NCBI GenBank assembly: GCA_016704485.1 | Contig: JADJAA010000002.1 | Location: forward strand, 186,001-250,000 | DNA: 64,000 nt | DNA from: Flavobacteriales bacterium | GTDB taxonomy: Bacteria > Bacteroidota > Bacteroidia > Flavobacteriales_F > PHOS-HE28 | Reading direction: 5' to 3' | In this document: piece after piece, positions 47,389-56,151 of the stretch | Numbering within the stretch: the first letter of the stretch is position 1 | Layout: every line of letters begins with the position of its first letter | The notes under the pieces: generated by a model | The model's database searches: none | The model's input: the letters and a program-made list of their open reading frames with translations, nothing else | What the model was told of the DNA's origin: nothing | Position numbers and translations under genes: made by a program

Positions 47389-48045
47389 ATGAAAACCATC
47401 AAGACCTCTCTCTTACTCTTTTTAGTCATCACCACGCTCTTTTCCTGCAGGAAGGACCAGATCCACGGGTCGGGAACGACCGCATCTCAGGACCGTGAAC
47501 TCGCAGGATTCGAGAACGTCCTGATCAAAGGTGCGATCAGAACGAACATCATATACGGTACCGATTTCCGCGTGACAGTGACTACCGACCCAGTGGTCAT
47601 GTCCCACGTGGAAACGCGTGTTGAGGACAATACCCTTATCCTTGATCTGGATGATCATTACAATTACCAGCACATCTCATTCACGGTAGACGTTGTCATG
47701 CCGTTGATCCACAACCTGACGCACGAAGGCATCTCCACATCAAGCCTTAGCGGATTCTACGATCTGAACGAATTGCACGTTAGACACAACGGTGTGGGTA
47801 AATTGGATCTTTCGGGATCTGCAGCTCATTTGGATCTGGAGCACGATGGCGTAGGTAGCGTGAATGCTTTCAACTTCCCGGTTCAGACCTGCCATGCCGG
47901 ACAGTCCGGTGTGGGGAGCGTTAAGGTAACCGTGAGCGATCTTTTGGAAGGCCACTTGAATGGGGTAGGGAATATCTATTACCGAGGCCAACCTGAGGTG
48001 AATATTTCGGACAGTGGCGTTGGAAATGTTATCCACCAGAATTGA
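47389..48045 (+). CDS. Lipoprotein with head GIN (DUF2807) domain
   Basis: A 218-residue protein. The signal peptide ends in a lipobox-like LFSC (Cys at about 21). The body is a repetitive beta-helix-like GIN domain: FENVLIKGAIRTNIIYG, FTVDVVMPLIHNLTHEGIS, then short repeats with GVGKLDLSG, GVGSVNAFNF, GVGSVKVTV and GVGNIYYRG. DUF2807 is frequent in Bacteroidota and is assigned to the putative autotransporter-adhesin head group; its function is not established. Confidence 0.85.
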   Translation: MKTIKTSLLLFLVITTLFSCRKDQIHGSGTTASQDRELAGFENVLIKGAIRTNIIYGTDFRVTVTTDPVVMSHVETRVEDNTLILDLDDHYNYQHISFTVDVVMPLIHNLTHEGISTSSLSGFYDLNELHVRHNGVGKLDLSGSAAHLDLEHDGVGSVNAFNFPVQTCHAGQSGVGSVKVTVSDLLEGHLNGVGNIYYRGQPEVNISDSGVGNVIHQN

Positions 48046-48068
48046 GTGGGCTAACGCCGAGAAATAGC

Positions 48069-48101
48069 ACGAGCGCCGAGGTCCTGGACCTCGGCGCTCG
48101 T
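48069..48101. terminator. Bidirectional stem-loop between convergent genes
   Basis: Perfect 15-bp arms (ACGAGCGCCGAGGTC / GACCTCGGCGCTCGT) with a CTG loop, 24 bases past the GIN lipoprotein stop and before the convergent gene. The stem is very stable, but neither strand has a U-run, so it may end transcription from both sides or protect 3' ends. Confidence 0.6.
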
Positions 48102-48159
48102 ACAGTTCGGGTCTTAAGTGGTGTGATGCATAGCAGGAACTTGTCCGCAATAATTACGA

Positions 48160-48447
48160 TCAGCCCAGCCGCTCCACCAGATCACTGATCGCGTCCTTCA
48201 GTTTTTCACAAGCGCGAGCGGTATCGGTATACAATTCCGGGCGTGGTGTTAGGGTATTCTCCCGCACCGTATCCACCAACGGAACAAGACCAGTGCAACG
48301 CGGTTCCGTGCTTATGCCATGATCCATTTGGGATTCGATCTCTTCAAGCAGAGCGTTATTCAATTGACCGTGTCGCAGATCGGTCTGAAGCATGTATACC
48401 GTACGGCTCAATTTCCGCAACCGCCTTACGAGGTCTTCGTTCTGCAT
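48160..48447 (-). CDS. Small helical hypothetical protein
   Basis: A 95-residue protein from the ATG at 48447 (MQNEDLVRRLRKLSRTVYML), almost entirely helical by composition, cytoplasmic, without known motifs. A degraded second copy of its C-terminus lies at 45588-45683. The longer frame from 48501 adds a hydrophobic stretch that looks non-conserved. Confidence 0.65.
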   Translation of the reverse strand: MQNEDLVRRLRKLSRTVYMLQTDLRHGQLNNALLEEIESQMDHGISTEPRCTGLVPLVDTVRENTLTPRPELYTDTARACEKLKDAISDLVERLG

Positions 48448-48579
48448 CAGGGCGAAGATCGGGATAGGAATGTAAAGGGGGGCTTGATCGCCGCCAACCA
48501 ATCGAAATGGAGACCTACCTTATTACGAGAAGATCGCAGATAAACGAACAGAAGTATGCGCGGTCATTCTGACTAGCCC

Positions 48580-49852
48580 TTATCGCGCCCGAACGAACCC
48601 GCGGATGGTGCTTGCCTGAGAAGTTGTTATACGGATCTGGTACGCACCGGGTAATAGTGCTGAAACGTCAACTGTGTTGTTCAAAGAACCAACCATGCAC
48701 ATACGGCCTGTAGCGTCCAACACTTCGTAACGTACTTGGCCGGCCGGTACGCCTTGCAGTTGTAGCAGGTCATTAGTCGGATTCGGGTAGATCAGAAGAG
48801 CAGGGAATGCATCCAACTCCTCGAAGCCAACAGCGGAGTTTTTGTAAACGTGACCAGCAGGCCCTAAGCCACCGCGGTAACCTACGGCATAGACAAGACC
48901 TTGGTATTCTTCAATATCGAGTACGGTCTCGTTCGTCGGGATGCCTGGTACCGCACTCCAACTGGTACCATTGAACAGTAGCACGTTGGCATCGGTCACA
49001 GTACCGGCGTTCATACCCTTGCCGCCTACGAGCAATCCAGCGGATGTTACCTGAAGAGTAGAGACATAGCCACCCAAGGCCGTGGTGATGCCACCTGCCA
49101 CCGCACTCCAGGTCGTTCCGTTCCATCGTGCTATGCGGGAGGTACTAACACTGCCAGCCATAGTGAAAGAACCTGAAGCGTAGAGTTGGCCGTTGTATGC
49201 CACCAGTTCGGAGCAGTTGTTATTCATACCACCTCCAACGTTCACCCAAGCGGAACCATTCCATTTGGCGATCTTGTCAAGCACGGTGCTACCGCTCAGC
49301 GTGAAAGAGCCTGCCGCGTATAGATCGCCCATCGTATGTAGCCAGTGCGAGTACACCAGCATCGAAGCCTGCGCCCATCACGGAAGAAGTTGTACCGTTA
49401 TACTGCATGATAAACGGCGCGGGAGTGGTAAAGCCGCCGCCGATGATCAACTGATCGTTCCATGCCAACATAGCGTTCACATTCACAACATTATTGGTTG
49501 CTATTGGACCAGCTTGCCAAGAGCCTCCGCCCCATAGTACCGTTCCAGATAGGCCGGATTGGGCCATTCCTCCACCTCCGTAAAGGTTTCCATTGTACTC
49601 CTCCAAGCATGAGAAGCCATTTCCACCGATCAGTGTGCTATGATAGCCGAAAGTGGTGCCATTGTAGGTCATCGAACCGTAGGTCTGCTGTCCGTTGAAA
49701 CGGGTCATGTTGCCACCGAAGTATAGTGTGCCGTTATACTCCTTCATTACGTTGATATTACTGTTGGCACTATCTCCTACTTGCATCCACTGCGCTTGCA
49801 TGGGAAACGACATGGCGAAAAGGCAGGCGATCGTAAAAATGCGGCTTATCAT
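48580..49852 (-). pseudogene. Secreted kelch-like T9SS protein, frameshifted
   Basis: The first part (49852 to about 49330) has a signal peptide (MISRIFTIACLFAMSFPMQAQ) and repeated blades of the type YNGTLYFGGNMTRFNG / YNGNLYGGGGMAQSG. The second part (to 48580) continues the same blades (MGDLYAAGSFTLSG, YNGQLYASGSFTMAG) and ends with the T9SS tail LLIYPNPTNDLLQLQG. The two frames join if one G is removed from the GGG run at 49328-49330 (TYDG-DLYAAGSF). So this is one gene broken by a +1 indel in a homopolymer; recent mutation or assembly error. Confidence 0.85.
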
Positions 49853-49872
49853 GTGGTCTGGTTTAATGTGGT

Positions 49873-49880
49873 CAAATGTA
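49873..49880 (-). promoter_or_regulatory. -7 box TACATTTG of the kelch-like gene
   Basis: On the minus strand TACATTTG matches TAnnTTTG, 20 bases before the ATG at 49852. Confidence 0.4.
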
Positions 49881-50039
49881 TCAGGATTAAAAGATCGATC
49901 CTAATTCTGGCGGATCGGACATGGGTTGTAGATCTCCGATCTCTGCTGATAACACTTTTCCATTTGGCCGTATGTTGGCCGTATGATAGATCGGTCAGTA
50001 ACATGAACACTCCGGCTCAATGTGAAATAACTTAGCCGC

Positions 50040-50980
50040 ATGATCACGCGCAATACTTTTCCGGTAATTCTATTGGTGCTGCTTTTCACGGCATGCAACA
50101 TTCCACGCAAGATGGAAAAGGCGGCCGTAAAAGCCTACGAAAAGAACGCCATGGTGTCACGTACGTTCACCGATGCAGCAGGGCCGCATTACACGTGGGT
50201 GAGCAAAGATCTAGCGACAAGTGCAAGGCCCAAACTATTGCTTGTTCATGGCATCACCAGCAGCAATGCAATGTGGGCCGGGAACCTTGCCGGATTAAGC
50301 AAGACCTATGAACTGATCGTACCCGACCTGATCGGCCATGGAAAAAGCACGAAGCAATGGAGCGGGAACAGTGTGGATCAACAAGTGGCGCACCTCGCCT
50401 TGATCCTCGATAGTCTAGGTGTGAAAGAGCCGATCAATGTGGTGGGCAATTCGTACGGTGGTGCCATATCGGCGAACTTCGCTGAGCAACATCCGGACTG
50501 GGTAAAAACCTTAGTAATCTACGATGGTCCTGCATGTGATTTCACCAAGGCAATGGCTGACAGCGTTGCGCGTTCCGTTGGTGCCGCCGACATGAAGGGG
50601 TTGTTCACTCCTCAGAACCCTGACGAACAATACCGTTTATTGGCCATCGCATTTTACGATCCACCGAAAGTTCCCGCGTTCGCGCGGAAACAATTTACGA
50701 GCACGCGAAAGAAAAGCAACCGGGTTACCTTGGTTTATTACAGGATCTTTTGGACCGGGAAAAGCAGTATGCTACAAAGCAGTACACGTGGTCCATGCCC
50801 GTGTATGTGTTGTGGGGCGAAGGCGATCGGTTGATACCACCGGCAGTCGGCCGAGGCATTGCATCGCGCAACCACTTACCTGCGGATCATTTGATCATGA
50901 TACCAAATGCGGGACACATTGCGAATGTTGAACAGAAAGCGGTTTTTGAAGAGCAGTTGCGGCGGGTATTGAAGGAATAA
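50040..50980 (+). pseudogene. Lipoprotein alpha/beta-hydrolase, frameshifted
   Basis: The N-terminus is a lipoprotein signal (LVLLFTACNIPRK, Cys at about 19). The hydrolase body shows LLLVHGITSSNAMW (oxyanion region), DLIGHGKS and the nucleophile elbow VVGNSYGGAIS. After about residue 220 the first frame runs into non-family sequence and stops at 50834. The correct continuation is in another frame: YEHAKEKQPGYLGLLQDLLD (shown in part), VYVLWGEGDRLIPP (acid) and PNAGHIANVEQ (His), ending at 50980. One missing A in the AAA run at about 50689-50691 restores a full hydrolase of about 313 residues. Confidence 0.85.
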
Positions 50981-51021
50981 CGACGCGCTCAAGAGCACTA
51001 ATGATTGATAATGGTATTGCC

Positions 51022-51029
51022 TATCTTTG
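51022..51029 (+). promoter_or_regulatory. -7 box TATCTTTG of the antitoxin-like ORF
   Basis: Exact TAnnTTTG, ending four bases before the ATG at 51034, so transcription would start at about the ATG. Supports real expression of this short ORF. Confidence 0.5.
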
Positions 51030-51033
51030 AGGT

Positions 51034-51192
51034 ATGACCCCGAAGCAATCCCGAAAGCCACCAGTATCGCAAGAGGAACGGCTGCTTGGCCTGATCGCAT
51101 CGTTCAGCATTGAAGGCATACGGATCTCCATGGAGGAGGCCCTGGCTTTGTTGAAGAAGGTGCAGGTCACACCGGGAAAACAGAACGGATGA
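51034..51192 (+). CDS. VbhA/FicA-like Fic antitoxin (52 aa)
   Basis: A 52-residue ORF. Its helix LIASFSIEGIRISMEEALALL contains SFSIEG, a match to the Fic-inhibitory motif (S/T)xxxE(G/N) of class I antitoxins such as VbhA (SQRLEG). That Glu reaches into the Fic ATP pocket and blocks AMP transfer. Gene size, helix position and the neighbouring Fic gene fit. What is odd is the orientation: it runs toward the Fic gene and overlaps its 3' end by 26 bases, whereas known pairs are co-directional with the antitoxin first. A -7 box lies directly upstream. The function call is inference from the motif and the context. Confidence 0.65.
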   Translation: MTPKQSRKPPVSQEERLLGLIASFSIEGIRISMEEALALLKKVQVTPGKQNG

Positions 51193-51721
51193 TCGCTTCC
51201 ATCGGTGCTCTGTTGTCGAGCGCTGCTTGTTGCACTGCGTTTATGTATGCGTCGAAATTCACACGCCCCACTTGTTCCCAGCGCAATTTTCCGTGGCCTT
51301 GTTTTTGGGCCATCATATCGGCCAGTAGCCGCGCTGTGCGACCATTGCCTTCCCGAAAGGGATGGATGAAAAGCAGCTCGCCATGGACCAGAGCGATGTC
51401 CCGGATAAGTTCATCCTTGTCTAAATAGGTTTCAGGAAGTGGGCGCAACATGAGCTGATCGAAGTTGCGCATCGTTTCGTCCAAGAACTTGGCGGAGGGA
51501 AAGTTGAAGCCACCCTTGGACAGGTTCACTGTGCGCAGTTTCCCAGCGAAAGCATAAAGGTGGCCGAGTGCCAAGCCGTGCATTTGAAGCAGGTAGTCCA
51601 GATCGAAGGAGGTGGCATCTTCAAGATCGTCGTACAGCATGATCTCTGCCCGCAAGAAACCTTCCGCCTCCGATAGCTCAACCTTACGTAGGTCGGTCAG
51701 GCCTAAAAGATTCGGTAGCAC
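51167..51721 (-). CDS. Fic-family AMPylase (class I)
   Basis: A 184-residue Fic domain protein. The catalytic loop HPFREGNGRTAR at residues 120-131 is complete, with the His base and the Arg-type end. The beta-hairpin flap region is YAFAGKLRTVNLSKGGFNF (56-74). No inhibitory helix motif is seen in the protein itself, so it belongs to the class that needs a separate antitoxin. The start is GTG at 51721; a stop codon lies two codons upstream, so it cannot be much longer. Targets are unknown; related VbhT and FicT AMPylate proteins such as gyrase and topoisomerase IV. Confidence 0.9.
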   Translation of the reverse strand: MLPNLLGLTDLRKVELSEAEGFLRAEIMLYDDLEDATSFDLDYLLQMHGLALGHLYAFAGKLRTVNLSKGGFNFPSAKFLDETMRNFDQLMLRPLPETYLDKDELIRDIALVHGELLFIHPFREGNGRTARLLADMMAQKQGHGKLRWEQVGRVNFDAYINAVQQAALDNRAPMEAIIRSVFPV

Positions 51722-51868
51722 TTCACTCTGCTCATCAGGTAGGTCATAACTTCATCGGCGGAAAGTTAAGTGTGCGCACCTAACCACGCTGTTCAAGGCT
51801 AAACCTCCCCAGCGTCTCCCACGCTTCAGCAGGAACTCTGCGGCGGCTTAAGGGGATAATCCAAAAAA

Positions 51869-51888
51869 AACGCAAGGACCAGAGACGG
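51869..51888 (+). repeat. Dispersed 20-base repeat, copy 1
   Basis: AACGCAAGGACCAGAGACGG, related to copies at 52818, 55908 and 58196 (consensus AACGCAAGGTCCnGAAGCGG). The most diverged copy, in the gap between the Fic gene and the next T9SS gene. Confidence 0.35.
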
Positions 51889-51921
51889 CGACGCTGCGAA
51901 GGTTTAAGAACGGATCGGATC

Positions 51922-51929
51922 TATCTTTG
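51922..51929 (+). promoter_or_regulatory. -7 box TATCTTTG of the 51.9-kb T9SS gene
   Basis: Exact TAnnTTTG, 15 bases before the ATG at 51945. The same octamer stands in front of the antitoxin ORF. Confidence 0.5.
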
Positions 51930-51944
51930 GTAAAACCATCTCCC

Positions 51945-52718
51945 ATGCGATCCGTTAGCGTGCTATTCATTCTGTTAGCCTTCTCGGTACAAGGCCAATT
52001 GATCAACGGCAGTTTCGAACAGGACTTGTCGGGTTGGGTGAGTCCGCAACCGTGCGCGAACCCGACGGCTTCACCCGAGGTTCCGGGCGGTACCGGGGAT
52101 TGGAGCTTGCGACTGAATGCACAGAGCCACGCACCGGTCGGTTGCATTTACACATCGGACAGCGTCGCCCTGTATCAACCGTTGCCATGGATCACACCAG
52201 GTACATGGACGCTTAGCGGATGGATCAAGGGGGTGGATCCGAACACCCTCGATGGTAACCAAGTGATCGTTGCCTATGATCCATTCACCTTTTTCGGCTC
52301 GATCGGATGGATCGATAGCACATGGCATTTTAGTCAGAGTACTGTTACCATACCAACAGGATTCCCTACCGAGAACATCCGCCTGGTCATTTTACCTGCT
52401 GGTCTTTCGGAATACGGCCCGTACTACGCCTACTTCGACGACCTTTCGTTGGATATCACAACTTCCGTCACACAACCCTCAGCCGAACGACCGGCCTTCC
52501 GCCCGAACCCAGCGACCGACCGGCTGTGGGTAGACCTAGCAGATTTACCGTCGCAGATCGTCCTGCTCGATGCCATTGGTCGTCGGGTACACATGGGGCC
52601 ATACACTGTTACCGGCCGCACACTTGAGGCGGACGTTAGTGCAGCGCCAACAGGACTTTGCTCCCTATTAATTTTTACGGCTAAGGGGGTAAGCGTGGTG
52701 CATTTTGTGAAGGTTTGA
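51945..52718 (+). CDS. Secreted protein with carbohydrate-binding-like domain and T9SS sorting domain
   Basis: A 257-residue protein: signal peptide (MRSVSVLFILLAFSVQGQ), then a jelly-roll-like domain of the kind used in carbohydrate binding (LINGSFEQDLSGWVSP ... TWTLSGWIKG ... YYAYFDDLSLDI), about residues 19-180. The sorting tail follows with FRPNPATDRLWVDL and ends VVHFVKV. The role is probably surface adhesion or polysaccharide binding. A degraded copy of its 3' end and downstream flank lies at about 56800-56940. Confidence 0.82.
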   Translation: MRSVSVLFILLAFSVQGQLINGSFEQDLSGWVSPQPCANPTASPEVPGGTGDWSLRLNAQSHAPVGCIYTSDSVALYQPLPWITPGTWTLSGWIKGVDPNTLDGNQVIVAYDPFTFFGSIGWIDSTWHFSQSTVTIPTGFPTENIRLVILPAGLSEYGPYYAYFDDLSLDITTSVTQPSAERPAFRPNPATDRLWVDLADLPSQIVLLDAIGRRVHMGPYTVTGRTLEADVSAAPTGLCSLLIFTAKGVSVVHFVKV

Positions 52719-52817
52719 TGGGGCGTTCGGAGAATTAGTGACTCAGAAATTCATCAACCTGTTGTAACCCCTTCCGGCTCCCTAGCTTTTGGGGGGGACA
52801 TTGTTGTCAAGGCGAAG

Positions 52818-52837
52818 AACGCAAGGTCCCGTTTCGG
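52818..52837 (+). repeat. Dispersed 20-base repeat, copy 2
   Basis: AACGCAAGGTCCCGTTTCGG. Similarity to copy 3 extends upstream to about 36 bases (GGGGAC ... GTCAAG ... AAGAACGCAAGGTCC, 30 of 36 identical). Confidence 0.5.
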
Positions 52838-52849
52838 AGAAACTGGGAC
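52826..52849 (+). terminator. Stem-loop downstream of the 51.9-kb T9SS gene
   Basis: GTCCCGTTTC / GAAACTGGGAC pair over ten bases with one bulged T and a GGA loop. It is 108 bases past the stop and has no U-run, so termination is uncertain. It overlaps repeat copy 2. Confidence 0.35.
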
Positions 52850-53079
52850 GGTTTAAAGGATAACAGTTGTTGTCCTAGGCGAACAGATGGACTTTTTTCT
52901 AAGGCTGTCGAATGTAGTATCGCTCAAGAGTTTGCGTGAACATGTGGAGTGCGGTTGACTGAATTTATCCATGCCGATCGCACAGAATGCGCTTGACGGA
53001 TCTAAATTGAATTGAATAGTAAGGTGGGCTTTATGCTGAGCGATCGACCGGGTGCATTGGACACGTGAGATCAATGTCC

Positions 53080-55755
53080 TCAGTCCACCTTCACCACCTT
53101 CATTGTGCGCGATATGGTTCCATCCTGCGGCCAACAACGCACGGTGTAGAGCCCAGCAGCTAACTGTGCTGTGGGCAAGGTGATGCTCTGCCCGCTAGGC
53201 GCTGTGCCCGTGAGCAGTTCGGCACCCACAGCGTTGTAGAGCGTATACCGCATGGTGATGTTGGAATGCAAGGTGAGCGACTCGGTGAAAGGGTTGGGGC
53301 CGAGGAAGACCGTGCCTTCAGCGAACTGCTGCACGCCGGTACAGATATCCACAGTGAAGGGCACAGCGATGGAATCGGAACAGGTATATGTGTGTGAAAC
53401 TGTTTCCGCGAAATAGAAGTCGATATCCGCCGTGGTGGCGTATTGCCCGGTGCCGCGCGGATAACGCGTTCCATCGGTGAAGTAGTAGACCAGGTCCGCG
53501 GTGCTGAGCGTATCAGCGATGCGTTCGAACTGGATGGTGTAGACCGAATCGCGGTACACTTCCGGGTGAATGCTTCCGAGCATATCCGGGTAGGAAGTAC
53601 CCGCATTGTTCGTGATAGTGTCCGCGCCGATGAGGAGGCCATCGGGCCCCGTGCCGTGCACGAGCCGCACCGCGTAGCTGAAGGGTCCTTCGATGCCGTA
53701 GAGCGATAGGATGAAACGCTCCAATCGTCCGCTGAAGGCTGGGGTGAAGGACTGCCACATAACGGTGCCTGGGGAAGCTGTGCCTTGTTCGCCGGAGCTA
53801 TAGCTGCCAAAGCCGGTGTTCTGGTCGGTGAAGGTGATAGTGTCCAACACTTCGTCGAAATAGTACCTGGCCATGTGCGCACCAAGGCCAAGGGCCAATG
53901 GGTTAAGCAGGCTATCACGAATACCATCCACCGTGATGTATCCGCCGAACGGTTCGCCGGTCAGGATGAAGGGTTCAGCATTTATACAGAGCGGCGCGTT
54001 GATGGCGGGAATACTGAGTACGGGTGCGGCGACCGTGATGATGGATAGTGTGGTGTCCGTGCAACCGAACGCGGTGTTGATGTAAGTGAGTTCATGGGGG
54101 CCTTCACCGAGGGAGGCGGGTAAGAAACCATTCGTATTTACCCCTTCGATCCAGATCTCGGCATCCGGTGAGAAGTCATTGTCGCCGAAGAGCCACACGG
54201 TATCAACCTCGCTCACGCAATAGGCATCGGCGAGGTTGAGCATGTAATGCGGCGGCACTTCGTAAAGGGAGTAGTAGCGGATAGCACTCTGGCACGGTGG
54301 TAGGGCATTGACCCATGTGCGGAAGGCGGCATCGTGGTATGCATCCACGCTACTCGTGCCACGGGTGTAGTCGTAATAGGCCCAGTTGGTACCGAAGCTC
54401 AGCACTTGCCGGAAGGCATGTTCAGCGGTGAGTTCCACCGTGTACATGGTATCCGCGTTCCATGGAACCAGACTGCTGACGGGGAAGGTGATCCAACTTG
54501 TATCCATGATCGCGGGCGACGCGATCATGCTTTCGTGAAGGAGCACCGCACCGGCACCAACGCCGTGATATACACGCAGCGTGAAGTTGTTCGGCAAGCT
54601 ATCGTGCAGCATGAATTCCACTTGCGTCAAACGACCGGTCTCGCCCGCGCGCACCGTTTGGCGAATGCTGTCCAAGAGCGCGTAACTGTAGGTATAGTTG
54701 CCGTAGTAGTCATACAGGGTGTACGACTGGTCGATGTGTTCCGAGCTATCCAACGGGAGGTCATTGGGTGAATACGTCACGGAATATTCGCCCGGAGTGT
54801 TCGGCGCATTCATCAACGTGGTGCCGCTCACCAAGGGTCCATCAAAAGTGCCGGGGCCAGGCGCAGCGGAGAGTTGGATGGAAGGATGGTTATGGCATTG
54901 GCGTGTGTCGAACGCATCGATGGCGATCGACACGGGATCTGAATGGAGATCGGTCTTCACGAAGTCCAGCACGTACTGCATCACCTGCGTTTGGCCGGTT
55001 GTAAAGAGGTTGTTGTCGCAGGGCGAATAGCACATGATGTTCGTTGTCTGCGGCATGTAGGGATCACCGTTCGCGTCGGTGCTGGTGCCGATGTACGTGC
55101 AGTTGGCATAGTCGATCATCCCGGCCAATCCAAGGTTGGGATCTGCAGGCGTGTCGCAGATCTGGTCACCGCCGATGGTGCAGTTGGAACCGTCCACCAG
55201 CTCGGCTTCGAACAATGCGTCGTGTGTATGCGGAAGGCCGAGCAAGTGACCGACCTCATGGGCCAGCACACGCGGGTTATCCGCGCCTTGCAGGAAGACC
55301 AAGTTGCCGAAGTTGAAGCCCGCCAAACCGTTGGGCAATAGTGCCACGTAAACCAACGTGACATAGCCCGGTTCGTAATACGGGTTCAGGATCTCCGGGT
55401 CGAAGTTCCACAGCGCATAGAGGTTGTCGTTATCCACTACCTGCACCGGCCCACACAGCTCGAATTGGATGTCCGTGTTGTTCTGTGCGTAAAGCGCGTT
55501 CGTGCCATCGAGGTCGCGCTGCACCGCGCTGGTCGTTACAGCATCACCACCGGGCCCGCTCAGTGAGGCAATGATCACCTTCACCTTCAGGTAGCGCGTT
55601 CCACTGCGGCCGGGGTGATAGTTACGCGCTGCTTGAATGATTTCCGGGGAAACGGACGAGGTGCTGTTGCACCAGATACCGCTGGTCTGGGAGTGGAGCA
55701 AAAGCGGAAAGAGACTTTGAAGAACACCGACCAGGGCGAAGATGAGAAAGCGCAT
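53080..55755 (-). CDS. Secreted M43-type zinc metalloprotease with T9SS sorting domain
   Basis: About 891 residues from the ATG at 55755 with signal peptide (MRFLIFALVGVLQSLFPLLL). The catalytic domain shows VLAHEVGHLLGLPHTHD, i.e. the metzincin HExxHxxGxxH, at about residue 170, and a Met-turn in TNIMCYSPCDN, as in the pappalysin/cytophagalysin family. A long region of Ig-like or beta-sandwich domains follows, with two similar PPC-like stretches (VEFMLHDSLPNNFTLRVYHG and LERFILSLYGIEGPFSYAVR). The tail FLGPNPFTESLTLH is the T9SS sorting domain. Extracellular protein degradation is likely. Confidence 0.9.
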   Translation of the reverse strand: MRFLIFALVGVLQSLFPLLLHSQTSGIWCNSTSSVSPEIIQAARNYHPGRSGTRYLKVKVIIASLSGPGGDAVTTSAVQRDLDGTNALYAQNNTDIQFELCGPVQVVDNDNLYALWNFDPEILNPYYEPGYVTLVYVALLPNGLAGFNFGNLVFLQGADNPRVLAHEVGHLLGLPHTHDALFEAELVDGSNCTIGGDQICDTPADPNLGLAGMIDYANCTYIGTSTDANGDPYMPQTTNIMCYSPCDNNLFTTGQTQVMQYVLDFVKTDLHSDPVSIAIDAFDTRQCHNHPSIQLSAAPGPGTFDGPLVSGTTLMNAPNTPGEYSVTYSPNDLPLDSSEHIDQSYTLYDYYGNYTYSYALLDSIRQTVRAGETGRLTQVEFMLHDSLPNNFTLRVYHGVGAGAVLLHESMIASPAIMDTSWITFPVSSLVPWNADTMYTVELTAEHAFRQVLSFGTNWAYYDYTRGTSSVDAYHDAAFRTWVNALPPCQSAIRYYSLYEVPPHYMLNLADAYCVSEVDTVWLFGDNDFSPDAEIWIEGVNTNGFLPASLGEGPHELTYINTAFGCTDTTLSIITVAAPVLSIPAINAPLCINAEPFILTGEPFGGYITVDGIRDSLLNPLALGLGAHMARYYFDEVLDTITFTDQNTGFGSYSSGEQGTASPGTVMWQSFTPAFSGRLERFILSLYGIEGPFSYAVRLVHGTGPDGLLIGADTITNNAGTSYPDMLGSIHPEVYRDSVYTIQFERIADTLSTADLVYYFTDGTRYPRGTGQYATTADIDFYFAETVSHTYTCSDSIAVPFTVDICTGVQQFAEGTVFLGPNPFTESLTLHSNITMRYTLYNAVGAELLTGTAPSGQSITLPTAQLAAGLYTVRCWPQDGTISRTMKVVKVD

Positions 55756-56151
55756 GTGTTCTATCACTGTCGATGGTGCTGGAGTGACGCGAAGATGCGG
55801 AAAGGAGTTGTCCGTTCGTGCTGCTGTGAGGAAAAGAATTTCAGGGCCACTTTACAACTCAACAAAGTCTACTACGCTTTGGTGGGGACCGTGCGGTCAA
55901 GACCAAGAACGCAAGGTCCTGAAGCGGTACCCTTGCGGAGAGTTAGTACACATGCGTGACGACAGTAATAAGGAAGTATACGAACAGTGAGCTGCAAAGG
56001 TTATCGATCACCTGGGCCAAGCAGCCGGAAAATGTACCTCGCAAGCTCCAGCGGGATGCGTGCGATCCATGGCCCAACTAGTAGCCCATTGCCTACAAGT
56101 AAGTGGTATTTAACAATGCGAGAAACATTTTGTTAAAGGATCACGCCATTT
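55756..56151. other. 396-base region without a supported gene
   Basis: Between the M43 gene and the 42-bp array. It contains dispersed repeat copy 3. Open frames on both strands are short and look like shadow or random frames. Confidence 0.5.
55908..55927 (+). repeat. Dispersed 20-base repeat, copy 3
   Basis: AACGCAAGGTCCTGAAGCGG. With copy 2 it flanks the M43 protease gene in direct orientation. Confidence 0.5.

Larger units (their letters stand above)
52719..53079. other. 361-base intergenic region between convergent T9SS genes
   Basis: No gene seen. Holds dispersed repeat copy 2 and the hairpin at 52826-52849. The part 52860-53079 shows no further structure that I could support. Confidence 0.5.

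Noticed and set aside
49964..49985. Perfect 11-bp direct repeat TTGGCCGTATG x2 between divergent genes
   Set aside because: Only two copies and no symmetry; could be an operator but a simple duplication is as likely.
55615..55990. Plus-strand ORFs of 82-114 codons across the M43 gene start and the following gap
   Set aside because: They begin antisense to the signal-peptide end of the protease and continue in unstructured sequence; no family features.
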